A DNA stretch of 64,000 nt from Variovorax paradoxus (GCF_022009635.1 NZ_CP091716.1:2247001-2311000), one strand, 5' to 3'. Shown: positions 27,247-39,539, counted from the stretch's first letter. Notes: a model not told the origin generated them from the sequence alone. A program made the numbers and translations.

Positions 27247-28973
27247 CTACAGCAGGCTCAATTGGGTGTCTTGCTGGGGTTTTTTGATCTTCAGTGCGGC
27301 CAGCACATCGGTCTGGCGTTGGACGATGGAAGAGACGCCCGCAATGGGCGCGGCATTGTTGATGCTCACACGGTGGCGCTGAATTCGCCGCAAGTCCGCC
27401 AGGGCAGCCTCCGGTGACAAATCGCTGCCACTCATCTTCAGGCGCTGGCGCATCACGCGGTACAGGATCAGGGCCAGCATGCAAATGCTCGCATGCGCCT
27501 TGATGCGCTCGGGCAGGCGGTGGAACACCGGCGCAATCTCGATCTCCGACTTCAGCACCCGAAATCCCCGTTCGATGTCTGCCAGTGCCTTGTAGCGCTG
27601 CACCACCTCTTTGGGTGTCAAGTCCGCCACGTTGGTCACCAGCAGCAGCTTGCCATCCATCGCCTGGGCGCGGGCCAGAGCTGCCTGGTCGATGTCATAC
27701 GTGAACAGATCGGCATGCAAATCGACCTTGATGATGCGCTTGAGGTGCGCCTCGCTCACCTCATGGAAGAAGCGTGCCGTCACACCCGCATCAGACAGCT
27801 TTCTACCCCGGTGTGCCTTGCCTGCATCTTGCGAATCGAGCTTGCCCACCAGCTGGTCGGCGCGCTGGCGCAATTGGTCAATGCGCGCCTGACGACTGGC
27901 AGTCTGCTCGGCCGCCTGCTGCGGGTTATGGGCCGCCACCAGACGAAGACCCTGCCATTGCGCCTCATCGATAGTCTCTTCTGTCGTTTCTTGCTCTGAT
28001 GCGCGGGCTCGGGCTCGGGCGTTGATCGGCTCCAGTATGTCTGCGAACTCGCCATAGCGCCGCCCCGGCACTGCCAGGATGAACTCCAGCGCTTGATCGG
28101 TTGATCCGCTGGCCCCACCCGACAAGCGCAACTCGGACAAGGCCTCTATGTTGTCCAGCGAAAGCAGCCCACGGTCAGCCACCACCACCAGGCGGCGGAT
28201 GTGCGGGTAACGCGCCATCACCTTCTTCAAGGTCGGCTCCAACGTCGGTGCCTCGGCTGTGTTGCCCGCAAACACCTCGTGATAGATAGGCATGCCGTCG
28301 GCTGTTTGCACCACGCCGAGCATGAATTGGCGCACCACCATGCCTTCCTTGGACATCCCATAGCGGCGCACGTCACCCTCTTGCTGGCTCAGTCCTTGGG
28401 CGCGGATGGTGGTCAGGTCGTAGAACACCACCGACAGATCCTCATCAATCAGCGGGCGCAAAGGCCCGCCACGCATTCATCCACCGCGTCCTGGTGGTCC
28501 ATGAGCGCATCCATGCTGCGCAGCAGTTGCTGGTGGGTGAGTGCCTCTGCATCGATACCCGGCATGCTGACGGTTTGCAGCCAGCGCAGCACCCCGAGCT
28601 TGGAGTCGGGGTCGCACAGCCGGTTAAAGACCATCACCCGCAGGGCATGCTCGATGGGGTTGGTAAAGCGTGCGCGGCGAAAGACAGCAGCCAAGCCATC
28701 GAAACCCAACTCGTGCCAGAGTTGATCCAGCGCCCAGACATCGCCCAGGGCCAGTGCGGATTCAAAACGCACCTGGGGAACGGATGTCTCACTCAGTGAG
28801 CGACCCTTGGCGCGAAGCAGACCGCCCAGCAGTGAGTCGACTTGTCCATCTGTTTCGTCCACCCGCCCGATGGTGGCCAGCGTGCGCTGGCGGGGTTTGC
28901 CGTGTTCGTCTCGGAAGGACTCCACCAACTGGGCGTAGGTGTGGCCGCCTGAGCGGGTGAGCTTGATGAACAT
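27247..28973 (-). pseudogene. IS1634-type transposase, interrupted by a frameshift
   Basis: Two overlapping minus-strand frames together make one transposase. The first starts at 28973 (MFIKLTRSGGHTYAQLVESF) and ends in DECVAGLCAR at 28449. The second continues from about 28476 (PLRPLIDEDLSVVFYDLTTI) to 27247. A single extra T in CCTTTGCGC (complement of 28460-28462) would fuse them as VAGLLRPLIDED, which reads naturally. DDE residues sit in the second frame: FYDLTT, VVVADRGLL and DIERGFRVLKSE. No good slippery heptamer is visible, so I read this as a disabling one-base deletion or a sequencing error rather than programmed frameshifting. Confidence 0.8.
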
Positions 28974-29058
28974 AGAAGAAGTGTAGCAAAAAAATACGGG
29001 CAATTGCCAACACATCAGCAATAAAACATTGCCACTACATAAAAATCAAAACGCCTCA

Positions 29059-29073
29059 GCTAAGTGCTTGATT
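29059..29073 (+). repeat. Subterminal 15-bp direct repeat, right copy
   Basis: GCTAAGTGCTTGATT, identical to 27205-27219 and in the same orientation, 1854 bp apart. Confidence 0.7.
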
Positions 29074-29113
29074 CATATGGCACCGGTCCGCGAAAACATC
29101 GGAAAACGGCGGT

Positions 29114-29130
29114 TTGGTGTCGAACTCGGG
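29114..29130 (-). repeat. Right terminal inverted repeat of the insertion sequence
   Basis: TTGGTGTCGAACTCGGG, the reverse complement of the left end at 27184-27200. It is immediately followed by the second AGTTCG target copy. Confidence 0.88.
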
Positions 29131-29570
29131 AGTTCGGGCGCGGCGCCTTCCATCAGGAGCGGCACCAGCGCGTTGTGCGCGACCAGGTTCCAGTGACGGT
29201 CCACGGCCAGCGCCGGAAAGGGCTCGTGCCCCTTCAGCACCAGGTCGATGGCGCGGCGCGCGGAGGCCATGGCCGGGTCGTCGAGCGAGCGCTGCCGGTA
29301 CATCGGCGCGAAGCCCGCCGCCACCAGCAGCGCATTGCGCTCGCGCAGCGGCACTTCCAGCCGTTCGGCCAGCCGCAGCACCATCTCGCGGCTGGGGGCT
29401 GCGCGGCCGGTTTCCACATAGCTCAGGTGGCGGGTCGAGACCTCGGCCTCCTGCGCCAGGTCGAGCTGGCTCAGGCGGCGGTGGGTGCGCCAGTGCCGCA
29501 GGTGGACACCGAACGGGTCACGTGCGCCGGGTCGGTCGGCCTTGGACGAATGGGAGCGGAGGGTGTTCAT
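29131..29570 (-). pseudogene. 5' part of an XRE/MmyB-type regulator gene cut by an insertion sequence
   Basis: Starts at 29570 and encodes a helix-turn-helix of the XRE class at about residues 20-85 (LRHWRTHRRLSQLDLAQEAE, then VSTRHLSYVETGRAAPSREM), followed by the first part of the MmyB-like ligand domain (LALGDRH-like region: FPALAVDRHWNLVAHNALVP). Residue 147 is the last one encoded by the original gene; beyond it translation would run into the insertion sequence for about 19 foreign residues (PSSTPNRRFPMFSRTGAI) and stop. DNA binding may survive without ligand response. The gene diverges from a small membrane-protein gene 120 bases away, its likely original target. Confidence 0.85.
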
Positions 29571-29690
29571 GGAGCCGCATTCTGGCGCGGCGGCGGCGCG
29601 GCGCCATGACCTCGGAGGTCATCGACGCGATGCAGCGCCGCCGGAATCATTGGCGCCGTACCACCCCGGTACTACACCAAGGAGAACCGA

Positions 29691-30104
29691 ATGTCCGTCT
29701 TCGCATCCCCTCGTTTCCTGCCCCGCGTGATGTGGGCCGATGCCGCCTCGTGCGCCGCGACCGGCGCGCTGCAGGTGGCCTTCACCGACGCGCTGGCGCG
29801 GCTGACCGGCCTGCCGGCGCCGCTGCTCTTGGGCACTGGCGTCTTCCTGCTGGCGTATGCGGCGATGGCCGCCTTCATGGCCGGCCGCCGCACGCCGCCG
29901 CGCGGGTTGATCGGCCTTGTCGTCGTGGGCAATTTCGGCTGGGCCGCGGCCTGCATCGCGCTGCTGGTGAGCGGCATGTTCGCGGTCACTGCGCTGGGCA
30001 TGGCATGGGCGCTGGCGCAGGCGGCTTGCGTGGTCGTGCTGGCCGAGCTGCAATGGACCGGCCTGCGCCGCACGCGTGGCAGTGCGCGAATGGCCATGGC
30101 CTGA
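29691..30104 (+). CDS. Small integral membrane protein, unknown function
   Basis: A 137-residue protein with four hydrophobic helices at about residues 12-33, 42-63, 72-95 and 98-120, and a short basic C-terminus ([10 protein letters not shown]). No catalytic motif is visible. AAGGAGA precedes the ATG. It diverges from the broken XRE/MmyB regulator across a 120-base gap. I recall small membrane proteins next to regulators of this type as a recurring arrangement, so loss of the regulator probably altered its expression. I do not assign a function. Confidence 0.8.
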   Translation: MSVFASPRFLPRVMWADAASCAATGALQVAFTDALARLTGLPAPLLLGTGVFLLAYAAMAAFMAGRRTPPRGLIGLVVVGNFGWAAACIALLVSGMFAVTALGMAWALAQAACVVVLAELQWTGLRRTRGSARMAMA

Positions 30105-30219
30105 AAGACCGTGCTGCTCATTCGGAAAAACGGGGGCGAGCCGAGTCCCCCGACTACAGCGATTGACATTGATCCCTGCTATCTTTGAGAGGCTTCCACG
30201 AACAAACAGGAGTCCCTCT

Positions 30220-33087
<2,868 letters not shown>

Positions 33088-33104
33088 TCGTTGGCTGCGC
33101 CGGC

Positions 33105-34568
33105 CTACTTGCCGGCGGCGTCGAGCCGCCGCGCAAGCTGGTCGAGCACGGGGCGGATCTTCTCGCCCATGCTGATCTGCGGGTTCGAGAAGCCGTCGTC
33201 CTTGCCGGCGTCGATTTCGCGCTGCCTGATCAACGGCACGGCAGCCGCGAAGGCGGCCTCGAAGGAACGGGTCTTGCGCAGTTCCTCGTTGAACATCGCG
33301 CGGCCGAAGAAGGTCAGCTCGGACAGGCGGCCGCATCCGTACGAGGTGTGCGTGGCGTCGGCGGCGGTCATCACCAGCGTGTCGTCGTTGGCCAGCGGCT
33401 CGATCCATCCCCCCGAATAGCAGGCCGAGACCGCGACCACCCGGTGGCGGATGCCGGCCTTGTCGAGCGCCTCGCGCAGTTCTTCCGGCGTGAGCCAGGG
33501 CACGCTGAGCGGCCAGTGCGCGGCGGCCAGCTTGTGGTCGCGCGCGCCGTGCGAGGTGAGATAGACCACCAGCACGTCGTTCTCGCGGTCCATGCGCTCG
33601 GCCAGCGCGGCGATGGCGCGCTCCAGGTTGAGCGGTGTGGCCCAGGGCAGCGTCTCGGCGGTGGTCGCGTGGTTCATGAGGTGGATCACGCGGCCCTTGG
33701 CGTCGAAGCGCTCTTCCAGCAGCGCGGCGACCATGCGGCTTTCACGCAGGAACACGTCTTCCGACGCGTAGGGCGCGAACACCAGACCGTAGACATTGGC
33801 CTGTCCGGGCGTGCCGGCGGCAAGGGTCTCGACCGTGTGGTCCCACAGCGCCTGCTGTTCCTCGAAAAGCTCCTGCGTCAGGCGCATGCGCGGACGCTCG
33901 GGTTCGGAGGACGCGCTGGCATCGGCCTGCCAGACGCGCTCTTGTGTGTAGAGCGACTGCCAGAAAGTCAGCGCAAGCATGGCCGTGAACGCCGGTACGA
34001 AGATCGCGAGCCGCCAGCGCGCACCGGCTTCGCGCGCGGTGAAGCGCGCGAGCGCCAGCACGATCCACGCGCAGCCCAGTCCGAAGGCGATCCAGTAGCC
34101 GGGCGAGCCGGCGAGCGTTGCCGGCAGCCAGCCGCGCGTATAGCCCAGGGCCAGCAGGCTGAGCGCCAGATTGGCCGGAAGCATCGCCCAGGTGGCCAGC
34201 ACGAACCAGCGCGCCAGCCCGTTGTTGCCGGCCCGGCCGGACAGCGCGAACCAGCCCAGCCAGGCAAGCACGCCCAGCGACCAGAGAGTGTTCAGGTTGA
34301 CGGTGGCGTAGAGCCGCGCCGGGCCGTCGATCTCCAGGCGCGCCAGGCCGGTCCATGCGAGTTCGGGCAGCAGCACGAGCAGCAGCAACTGCCAGGGCGC
34401 GGGCCGCGCGTCGACGCGCGGATCGAGCAGCGCGGAAGCGCGCAGGCCGCCGGCAATCCAGCGCAGCAGGCCCGCGCGCGGCTGCGGCGGCGTGGAAGCG
34501 GGTAGCTCTTCGGCGCTCTCGAGAGGCGTCGGCGGTGCGATGATGTCTTCGGGCATGGCGCCGATCAT
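33105..34568 (-). CDS. Membrane-anchored C13 (legumain-type) cysteine peptidase
   Basis: A 487-residue protein. The N-terminal half has about five hydrophobic helices (near residues 60-78, 92-110, 120-142, 157-175 and 187-204). The C-terminal half is a caspase-like fold of peptidase family C13. The catalytic histidine is in VVYLTSHGARDHKL (His340) and the cysteine in VVAVSACYSGGWIEPL (Cys383), each after a hydrophobic strand as in clan CD. GPI transamidase and legumains share this fold; the role of the bacterial proteins is not well known. It is convergent with acnA, 17 bases apart, and its start may be the ATG at 34568 or 34556. Confidence 0.85.
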   Translation of the reverse strand: MIGAMPEDIIAPPTPLESAEELPASTPPQPRAGLLRWIAGGLRASALLDPRVDARPAPWQLLLLVLLPELAWTGLARLEIDGPARLYATVNLNTLWSLGVLAWLGWFALSGRAGNNGLARWFVLATWAMLPANLALSLLALGYTRGWLPATLAGSPGYWIAFGLGCAWIVLALARFTAREAGARWRLAIFVPAFTAMLALTFWQSLYTQERVWQADASASSEPERPRMRLTQELFEEQQALWDHTVETLAAGTPGQANVYGLVFAPYASEDVFLRESRMVAALLEERFDAKGRVIHLMNHATTAETLPWATPLNLERAIAALAERMDRENDVLVVYLTSHGARDHKLAAAHWPLSVPWLTPEELREALDKAGIRHRVVAVSACYSGGWIEPLANDDTLVMTAADATHTSYGCGRLSELTFFGRAMFNEELRKTRSFEAAFAAAVPLIRQREIDAGKDDGFSNPQISMGEKIRPVLDQLARRLDAAGK

Positions 34569-34639
34569 GCCTTTGCGTTCCGTGCTTTTCGCGGGCCTTC
34601 CGGCCCACCCGGGTTAGCCTCGATAACTTTCTTCTTCCC

Positions 34640-35101
34640 ATGATCCGCATCGGTCTCGTCTCCGACACGCACGGCCTGTTGAGGCCGGAAGCGCTCGCGT
34701 TCCTGAAGGGCAGCGATGCCATCGTGCATGGCGGCGACATCGGCAATCCGGGCGTCCTCGATGCGCTGCGCGAGCTGGCGCCGCTGACGGTGGTGCGCGG
34801 CAACAACGACAGCGAAGCCTGGGCCGACGGCATCGCGGAAACCGAAGTCGTCGAGTTCGGCGGCGTGCGGCTTTATGCGATCCACGATCTTTCGCAGCTC
34901 GGCATCGATCCGGCGGCGGCCGGTGTGCGCGTGGTCGTCTCGGGCCACTCGCACAAGCCGAAGGTCGAGGAGCGGGGTGGTGTGCTGTACGTCAACCCGG
35001 GCAGCGCGGGCCCGCGCCGCTTCAAGCTGCCCATTGCCGTGGCCGAGTTGCGCATCGAAGGCGGCGAGGTCACCGCCCGCGTCCACGAAATCAGCGTCTG
35101 A
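34640..35101 (+). CDS. YfcE/MJ0936-type metallophosphoesterase
   Basis: A 153-residue calcineurin-like phosphoesterase. All metal-binding motifs are present: GLVSDTHG (residues 5-12), VHGGDIGN, VVRGNNDSE and VVVSGHSHKP. The short length and lack of extra domains match the YfcE family, which hydrolyses phosphodiesters in vitro; the natural substrate is unknown. It diverges from the C13 peptidase gene (71-base gap). The 156 bases after it hold the efe control region. Confidence 0.92.
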   Translation: MIRIGLVSDTHGLLRPEALAFLKGSDAIVHGGDIGNPGVLDALRELAPLTVVRGNNDSEAWADGIAETEVVEFGGVRLYAIHDLSQLGIDPAAAGVRVVVSGHSHKPKVEERGGVLYVNPGSAGPRRFKLPIAVAELRIEGGEVTARVHEISV

Positions 35102-35113
35102 CACAGAGCTTTA

Positions 35114-35129
35114 ATTACCATTTGGTAAT
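35114..35129. promoter_or_regulatory. Perfect palindrome upstream of the efe genes
   Basis: ATTACCA and TGGTAAT flank two bases (ATTACCATTTGGTAAT). This is a 7-bp-arm operator-like site just upstream of the Fur-box-like sequence. The cognate regulator is not identifiable here. Confidence 0.5.
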
Positions 35130-35138
35130 CAAAAGCCC

Positions 35139-35163
35139 TCAAATGAGAATGGCTCTTATTTGA
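35139..35163. promoter_or_regulatory. Fur-box-like inverted repeat upstream of efeU
   Basis: TCAAATGAGA and TCTTATTTGA (9 of 10 arm positions complementary) flank ATGGC. The core TGAGAATGGCTCTTA resembles the Fur 7-1-7 consensus. It lies 95 bases before efeU, the first of four genes for ferrous iron uptake, so iron-responsive repression is the natural reading. Confidence 0.6.
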
Positions 35164-35257
35164 TGGGTTATGCTCGTTGGCTCCTCCGTGGAGCCAACGT
35201 CGCACGTTGCTGATCTGCCGGCTCCGGGGGCTTTCTACGCCCTGAATCCAGAAGCCG

Positions 35258-36094
35258 ATGCTCATTCCTTTTCTCATCATGCTGCGCGAAGGCATCGAAG
35301 CCGCGCTGATCGTCGGCATCGTTGCCAGCTACCTCAAGCAAAGCGGGCGCGGCGCGCTGATGCCCGCGGTGTGGGTCGGCGTGCTGCTGGCCGCCGCGCT
35401 CTCGCTGTTCGCGGGCGCGGGCCTGCAACTGCTCGCGGCCGAATTTCCGCAGAAGCAGCAGGAGCTGTTCGAAGGCGTGGTCGGGCTCATCGCGGTCGTC
35501 ATGCTGACGTCGATGGTGTTCTGGATGCGCAAGGCGGCGCGCTCGATCAAGGGCGAGCTGCAGGCCTCCATCGACAGCGCGCTCGCCAAGGGCGCCGACG
35601 GCCAGGGCTGGGCGCTGATCGGCATGGTGTTTCTCGCGGTGGCGCGCGAAGGGTTGGAGTCGGTGTTCTTCCTGCTGGCTGTGTTCCAGCAGAGCAGCGG
35701 CTGGGAAGCGCCGGTCGGCGCGCTGGCCGGCATCGCGGTGTCGGTGGTGATCGGCTGGGGTCTTTATTCGGGCGGCGTGCGGCTCGATCTGCGCCGCTTC
35801 TTCCGTTTCACCGGCCTGTTCATCCTGCTGGTGGCCGCGGGCCTGCTGGCCGGCGTGTTGCGCAAGCTGCATGAAGGCGGCGTGTGGAACCACCTGCAGA
35901 CGGTGGTGTTCGACATGAGCGACACGCTGCCGATGGACAGCCCCGTGGGCGCCGTGCTCTCCGGCCTGCTGGGCTACCAGGCCGCGCCCGTGGTGGGCGA
36001 GGTCATCGTCTACCTGGCCTTCCTGGCCGTGGCCCTGTTCTTCTTTTTGCGTTCGGCCCCCGCGCCGGCGCCACGCGCGGCCGCTGCCCGCTGA
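35258..36094 (+). CDS. efeU: Ferrous iron permease EfeU (FTR1 family)
   Basis: Inner-membrane iron permease of the EfeUOB system. The 278-residue protein has seven hydrophobic helices and both iron-path REGxE motifs: MLREGIEAALIVGI near the N-terminus (residues 7-12) and VAREGLESVFFLLAVFQQ around residue 130. By family knowledge iron passes through these glutamates after oxidation by EfeO/EfeB. It is the first gene of the iron island, behind a Fur-like box, and its stop is eight bases before efeO. Confidence 0.95.
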   Translation: MLIPFLIMLREGIEAALIVGIVASYLKQSGRGALMPAVWVGVLLAAALSLFAGAGLQLLAAEFPQKQQELFEGVVGLIAVVMLTSMVFWMRKAARSIKGELQASIDSALAKGADGQGWALIGMVFLAVAREGLESVFFLLAVFQQSSGWEAPVGALAGIAVSVVIGWGLYSGGVRLDLRRFFRFTGLFILLVAAGLLAGVLRKLHEGGVWNHLQTVVFDMSDTLPMDSPVGAVLSGLLGYQAAPVVGEVIVYLAFLAVALFFFLRSAPAPAPRAAAAR

Positions 36095-36102
36095 AACCTG
36101 CA

Positions 36103-37293
36103 ATGTCTTCTTCTTCACCCGACAACAAGCCCTCCACCTCGAACCTGATGCGCGCGGCGGTGGCCGGCTCGGCCCTGCTGGTGGTCGCCGGCCTCGCGGC
36201 CTTCTGGTATGCCTCCAACGAGGCCCGCAAGGCGCCGCCCAAGACGGCCGACAACGCCGTCACCGTCACGATCCAGGGCAACGCCTGCGACCCCAACGAG
36301 ATCACCGTGCCCGCGGGGCGCACCACCTTCACCATCGTCAACAAGTCGAACCGCGCGCTCGAGTGGGAAATTCTCGACGGCGTGATGGTGGTGGAAGAGC
36401 GCGAGAACATCGCGCCCGGCTTCTCGCAGACCATGACGGTCAAGCTGCAGCCCGGCGAGTTCGCCATCACCTGCGGCCTGCTGAGCAACCCGCGCGGCAA
36501 GCTGGTTGTCACGCCCTCGGCCGCGTCCGATGCCGAAGCGGCGCGGCCGTCGCTGGTCAACTACGTGGGCGCGCTGGCCGAGTACCAGACCTTCCTGCGG
36601 CTGGAGGCCGGCTCGCTCGAAGACGCCGTGAGCGCGCTGTCCGAAGCGATCAAGGCCGGCGACCTGCAGCAGGCGAGGGCGCTCTACACACCGGCGCACC
36701 AGGCCTACAAGCGCATCGAGCCGATGGCCGAGCTGTTCGCCGATCTCGACACCCGCATCAACGCGCGCGCCGATTACTTCGAGAAGCGCGAGGCCGACGC
36801 AGGCTTCACCGGCTTCCACCGCATCGAGTACGCGCTCTACAGCCAGAACGACGTGAAGGGCCTCGCGCCCGTCGTCGACAAGCTGGCGGGCGACATCGGC
36901 GCGCTCAAGGAGCGCCTGCGCGGCCTCAACATGCCGCCGGAGCGGCTCGCGGGCTCGGCCTCGAAGCTGCTGCGCCGCGTGGCCGACAACCTGCCGGCCG
37001 GCGGCGAAGACCACTACGGCCACGCCGAAGTCGCGAACCTGCAAGGCACCTACGAAGGCACGAAGAAGATTTCGGAGCTGCTGCAGCCGCTGCTGGTGAA
37101 GGCTGCGCCCGCGCTGCAAAAGAGCGTGGACGAACGCTTCGCGGCCTTCGACGCCGCGCTGGCGCCGTACCGCGAAGGCGATGGCTTCAAGTCCGCGCCG
37201 CTCGACGAGGCGCAGAGAAAGGCACTGGCCGAACCTGTGCGCGCACTGGCCGAGGAACTCGGCAAGGTGAACGCCGCGCTCGGCCTGGAATGA
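36103..37293 (+). CDS. efeO: EfeO, cupredoxin plus imelysin (M75) periplasmic iron protein
   Basis: A 396-residue periplasmic component of the Efe iron system. From the ATG at 36103 it has one membrane helix ([20 protein letters not shown], about residues 16-35), then a cupredoxin-like domain ([20 protein letters not shown] to about residue 135). A C-terminal imelysin/EfeO domain carries the metal motif HxxE in [13 protein letters not shown]. The first cysteine of the cupredoxin part is CDPNEI and a second is ITCGLL. It is tightly packed between efeU (eight bases) and efeB (19 bases). Confidence 0.93.
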   Translation: MSSSSPDNKPSTSNLMRAAVAGSALLVVAGLAAFWYASNEARKAPPKTADNAVTVTIQGNACDPNEITVPAGRTTFTIVNKSNRALEWEILDGVMVVEERENIAPGFSQTMTVKLQPGEFAITCGLLSNPRGKLVVTPSAASDAEAARPSLVNYVGALAEYQTFLRLEAGSLEDAVSALSEAIKAGDLQQARALYTPAHQAYKRIEPMAELFADLDTRINARADYFEKREADAGFTGFHRIEYALYSQNDVKGLAPVVDKLAGDIGALKERLRGLNMPPERLAGSASKLLRRVADNLPAGGEDHYGHAEVANLQGTYEGTKKISELLQPLLVKAAPALQKSVDERFAAFDAALAPYREGDGFKSAPLDEAQRKALAEPVRALAEELGKVNAALGLE

Positions 37294-37312
37294 CATAAGA
37301 GCAAGCATCCCC

Positions 37313-38638
37313 ATGGAACAGTCGAAGAACAACGAAGCCGTCCCCGCTGAGGGACGCCCCGAATCCCCGCACCGCCGCCGCATGCTCGGCGCGGCCGGCG
37401 TCGCCTTCGCCGGGCTGGCCGCCTCGGCCCGCGCCGGCGCCGCGCCTTCGGGGCCGCCCAATTCGCCGGACAGCGGCGCGCAAGTGACCGATGCGCCGCA
37501 AAGCACCCACACGCAAGACCGTGTGCCCTTCCGCGGCAAGCACCAGGCTGGCATCGTCACGCCGCGCCCGACGGCCGGCATGATCGCGTCCTTCTACGTG
37601 CTGGCCGAGAACCGCGCCGACCTGGAGCGGCTGTTCCGCACGCTCACCGAGCGCATCGCCTTTCTCACGCAGGGCGGCCCGCAGACCGACCCCGACCCCA
37701 AGCTGCCGCCCGCGGGCTCCGGCATCCTCGGGCCGGTGGTGCAGCCCGACGGGCTCACGGTGACGGTGTCGGTCGGCACTTCGCTGTTCGACGAGCGCTT
37801 CGGCCTCGCGAAGAAGAAGCCGGTGCGGCTCAACCAGATGCAGCGTCATCCGAACGATGCGCTCGACGCCGCGCTGTGCCACGGCGACCTGTCGATCCAG
37901 TTCTGCGCCAACACGCCCGACACCAACATCCACGCGCTGCGCGACATCATCAAGAACACGCCCGACCTGCTGGTGCTGCACTGGAAACAGGAAGGCAGCG
38001 TGCCGCCGATTCCGGCGGTGCCCGGCAAGCCGGCCGAGAGCGCGCGCAACTTCCTGGGCTTTCGGGACGGTTCCGCCAACCCCGACTCGGCCGACGACAA
38101 GCTCATGGACGGCATCGTGTGGGTGCAGCCCGGCAGCGACGAGCCGGCCTGGGCCGTGGGCGGCAGCTACCAGGCGGTGCGCATCATCCGCAACTTCGTG
38201 GAGCGCTGGGACCGCACGCCGCTGCAGGAGCAGGAGGCGATCATGGGTCGCCTGAAGCCCACCGGCGCGCCCATGGACGGCGGCAAGACGGAGCACGACG
38301 TGCCCGACTACGCCAAGGACCCCGAAGGCAAGGCGACGCCGATGGATGCGCACATCCGCCTGGCGAACCCGCGCACCAAGGCCTCGGACAAGAACCTGAT
38401 GCTGCGCCGCCCCTTCAACTATTCGAACGGCGTGACCAAGTCGGGCCAGCTCGAGATGGGGCTGCTGTTCATCTGCTACCAGGCCAACCTGGAGAACGGC
38501 TTCATCGCGGTGCAGACGCGTCTGGACGGCGAGCCGCTCGAGGAATACATCAAGCCCATCGGTGGCGGCTTCTTCTTCACGCTGCCCGGCGTGCGGGACG
38601 AGCGCGACTGGCTCGGGCGCAGCCTGATGGCCGCCTGA
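37313..38638 (+). CDS. efeB: EfeB, Tat-exported DyP-type haem peroxidase
   Basis: A 441-residue dye-decolourising peroxidase. The N-terminus has a twin-arginine signal ([20 protein letters not shown], about residues 20-39). The DyP signature GxxDG is seen as [14 protein letters not shown], and the haem-proximal region is [13 protein letters not shown]. In the Efe system this haem protein oxidises ferrous iron or removes iron from haem in the periplasm. It sits between efeO and a second imelysin protein, 19 and 52 bases away, so all four are probably one transcript. Confidence 0.94.
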   Translation: MEQSKNNEAVPAEGRPESPHRRRMLGAAGVAFAGLAASARAGAAPSGPPNSPDSGAQVTDAPQSTHTQDRVPFRGKHQAGIVTPRPTAGMIASFYVLAENRADLERLFRTLTERIAFLTQGGPQTDPDPKLPPAGSGILGPVVQPDGLTVTVSVGTSLFDERFGLAKKKPVRLNQMQRHPNDALDAALCHGDLSIQFCANTPDTNIHALRDIIKNTPDLLVLHWKQEGSVPPIPAVPGKPAESARNFLGFRDGSANPDSADDKLMDGIVWVQPGSDEPAWAVGGSYQAVRIIRNFVERWDRTPLQEQEAIMGRLKPTGAPMDGGKTEHDVPDYAKDPEGKATPMDAHIRLANPRTKASDKNLMLRRPFNYSNGVTKSGQLEMGLLFICYQANLENGFIAVQTRLDGEPLEEYIKPIGGGFFFTLPGVRDERDWLGRSLMAA

Positions 38639-38690
38639 GGCGGCTTCGGGAGCACAAGTTTTTTCACCACTGCCCAGAACTAGGAGATCC

Positions 38691-39527
38691 ATGACCGTGC
38701 AGTTCCGCCGCCACTTCCTCGCCACTTTCGTCGCTGGCTTCGCCGGGCTCTATGCCCTTGGCGCACAGGCCGCCGTGTCGCCGCTCGAGCTGGTCGGACC
38801 GATCTCCGATTACAAGATCTACGTCGCCGAGAACGTGCGCAAGCTGGCCACGGACACGCGCGCCTTCACCGCCGCAGTGAAGGCCGGCGACATCGAGAAG
38901 GCGAAGAAGCTGTATGCGCCGACGCGCACGAGCTACGAGCGCATCGAGCCGGTGGCCGAACTGTTCAACGACCTCGACAAGTCGATCGATTCGCGCGCCG
39001 ACGACCATGAAAAGGCCGAGAAAGACCCGGCCTTCGGCGGCTTCCACCGCATCGAGTACGGCCTGTGGGTGCAAAAGAGCACCAAGGAACTCAACCCCGT
39101 GGCCGACAAGCTGCTGGCCGACGTGCTCGAACTGCAGAAGCGCCTGGTCGCGCTGACCTTCCCGCCCGAGAAGGTGGTGGGCGGCGCCGCGGTGCTGATG
39201 GAAGAAGTGGCCGCGACCAAGATCTCCGGCGAGGAAAACCGCTACAGCCACACCGACCTGTGGGATTTCCAGTCGAACTTCGAGGGCGCCTACAAGATCG
39301 TCGAACTGCTGCGTCCGCTGGTCGTGAAGGAAAACAAGGCCTTCTCGGACAAGACCGACGCCAACTTCAAGGTGGTGTTCGACACGCTGGCCAAGTACAA
39401 GACGGCCGACGGCGGCTTCGAGACCTATTCGAAGCTCACCGAGCGCGACCGCAAGCTGCTGGCAGGCCGCGTGAACACGCTGGCGGAAGATCTTTCCAAG
39501 CTGCGCGGCATGCTCGGGCTGAACTAG
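38691..39527 (+). CDS. EfeM-like imelysin (M75) protein, second EfeO paralogue without cupredoxin
   Basis: A 278-residue exported protein. A signal peptide ([20 protein letters not shown]) is cut near residue 27 after AQA. The rest is an imelysin/EfeO domain with HxxE in [16 protein letters not shown]. It resembles the C-terminal half of the upstream efeO but lacks the cupredoxin domain, the short form known as EfeM. TAGGAG precedes the ATG. Keeping both long and short forms in one operon suggests distinct iron-binding steps. A hairpin ends the unit just after the gene. Confidence 0.9.
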   Translation: MTVQFRRHFLATFVAGFAGLYALGAQAAVSPLELVGPISDYKIYVAENVRKLATDTRAFTAAVKAGDIEKAKKLYAPTRTSYERIEPVAELFNDLDKSIDSRADDHEKAEKDPAFGGFHRIEYGLWVQKSTKELNPVADKLLADVLELQKRLVALTFPPEKVVGGAAVLMEEVAATKISGEENRYSHTDLWDFQSNFEGAYKIVELLRPLVVKENKAFSDKTDANFKVVFDTLAKYKTADGGFETYSKLTERDRKLLAGRVNTLAEDLSKLRGMLGLN

Positions 39528-39539
39528 GCTCGCGCCTCG

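Larger units (their letters stand above)
27184..29130 (-). mobile_element. IS1634-type insertion sequence, 1947 bp, inserted in an XRE regulator gene
   Basis: Bounded by perfect 17-bp inverted repeats (CCCGAGTTCGACACCAA at 27184-27200, complement at 29114-29130). With one gap the similarity runs on for about four more bases. A 6-bp duplication (AGTTCG) flanks it. One frameshifted transposase gene on the minus strand fills most of it. The transposase resembles the IS1634 family by its FYDLTT, VADRGLL and IERGFRVLKSEI blocks (DDE type). Two 15-bp direct repeats (GCTAAGTGCTTGATT) lie just inside the ends at 27205-27219 and 29059-29073. The flanks rejoin in frame when it is removed, so the insertion appears clean. 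Confidence 0.88.

Noticed and set aside
28449..28476. Programmed ribosomal frameshift in the transposase
   Set aside because: The overlap lacks a recognisable slippery heptamer in the correct frame. A one-base deletion explains the sequence more simply.
27205..29073. The 15-bp direct repeats as the target duplication of the whole insertion sequence
   Set aside because: They lie inside the perfect 17-bp inverted ends and 6-bp duplication, and only the outer boundary restores the host gene in frame.
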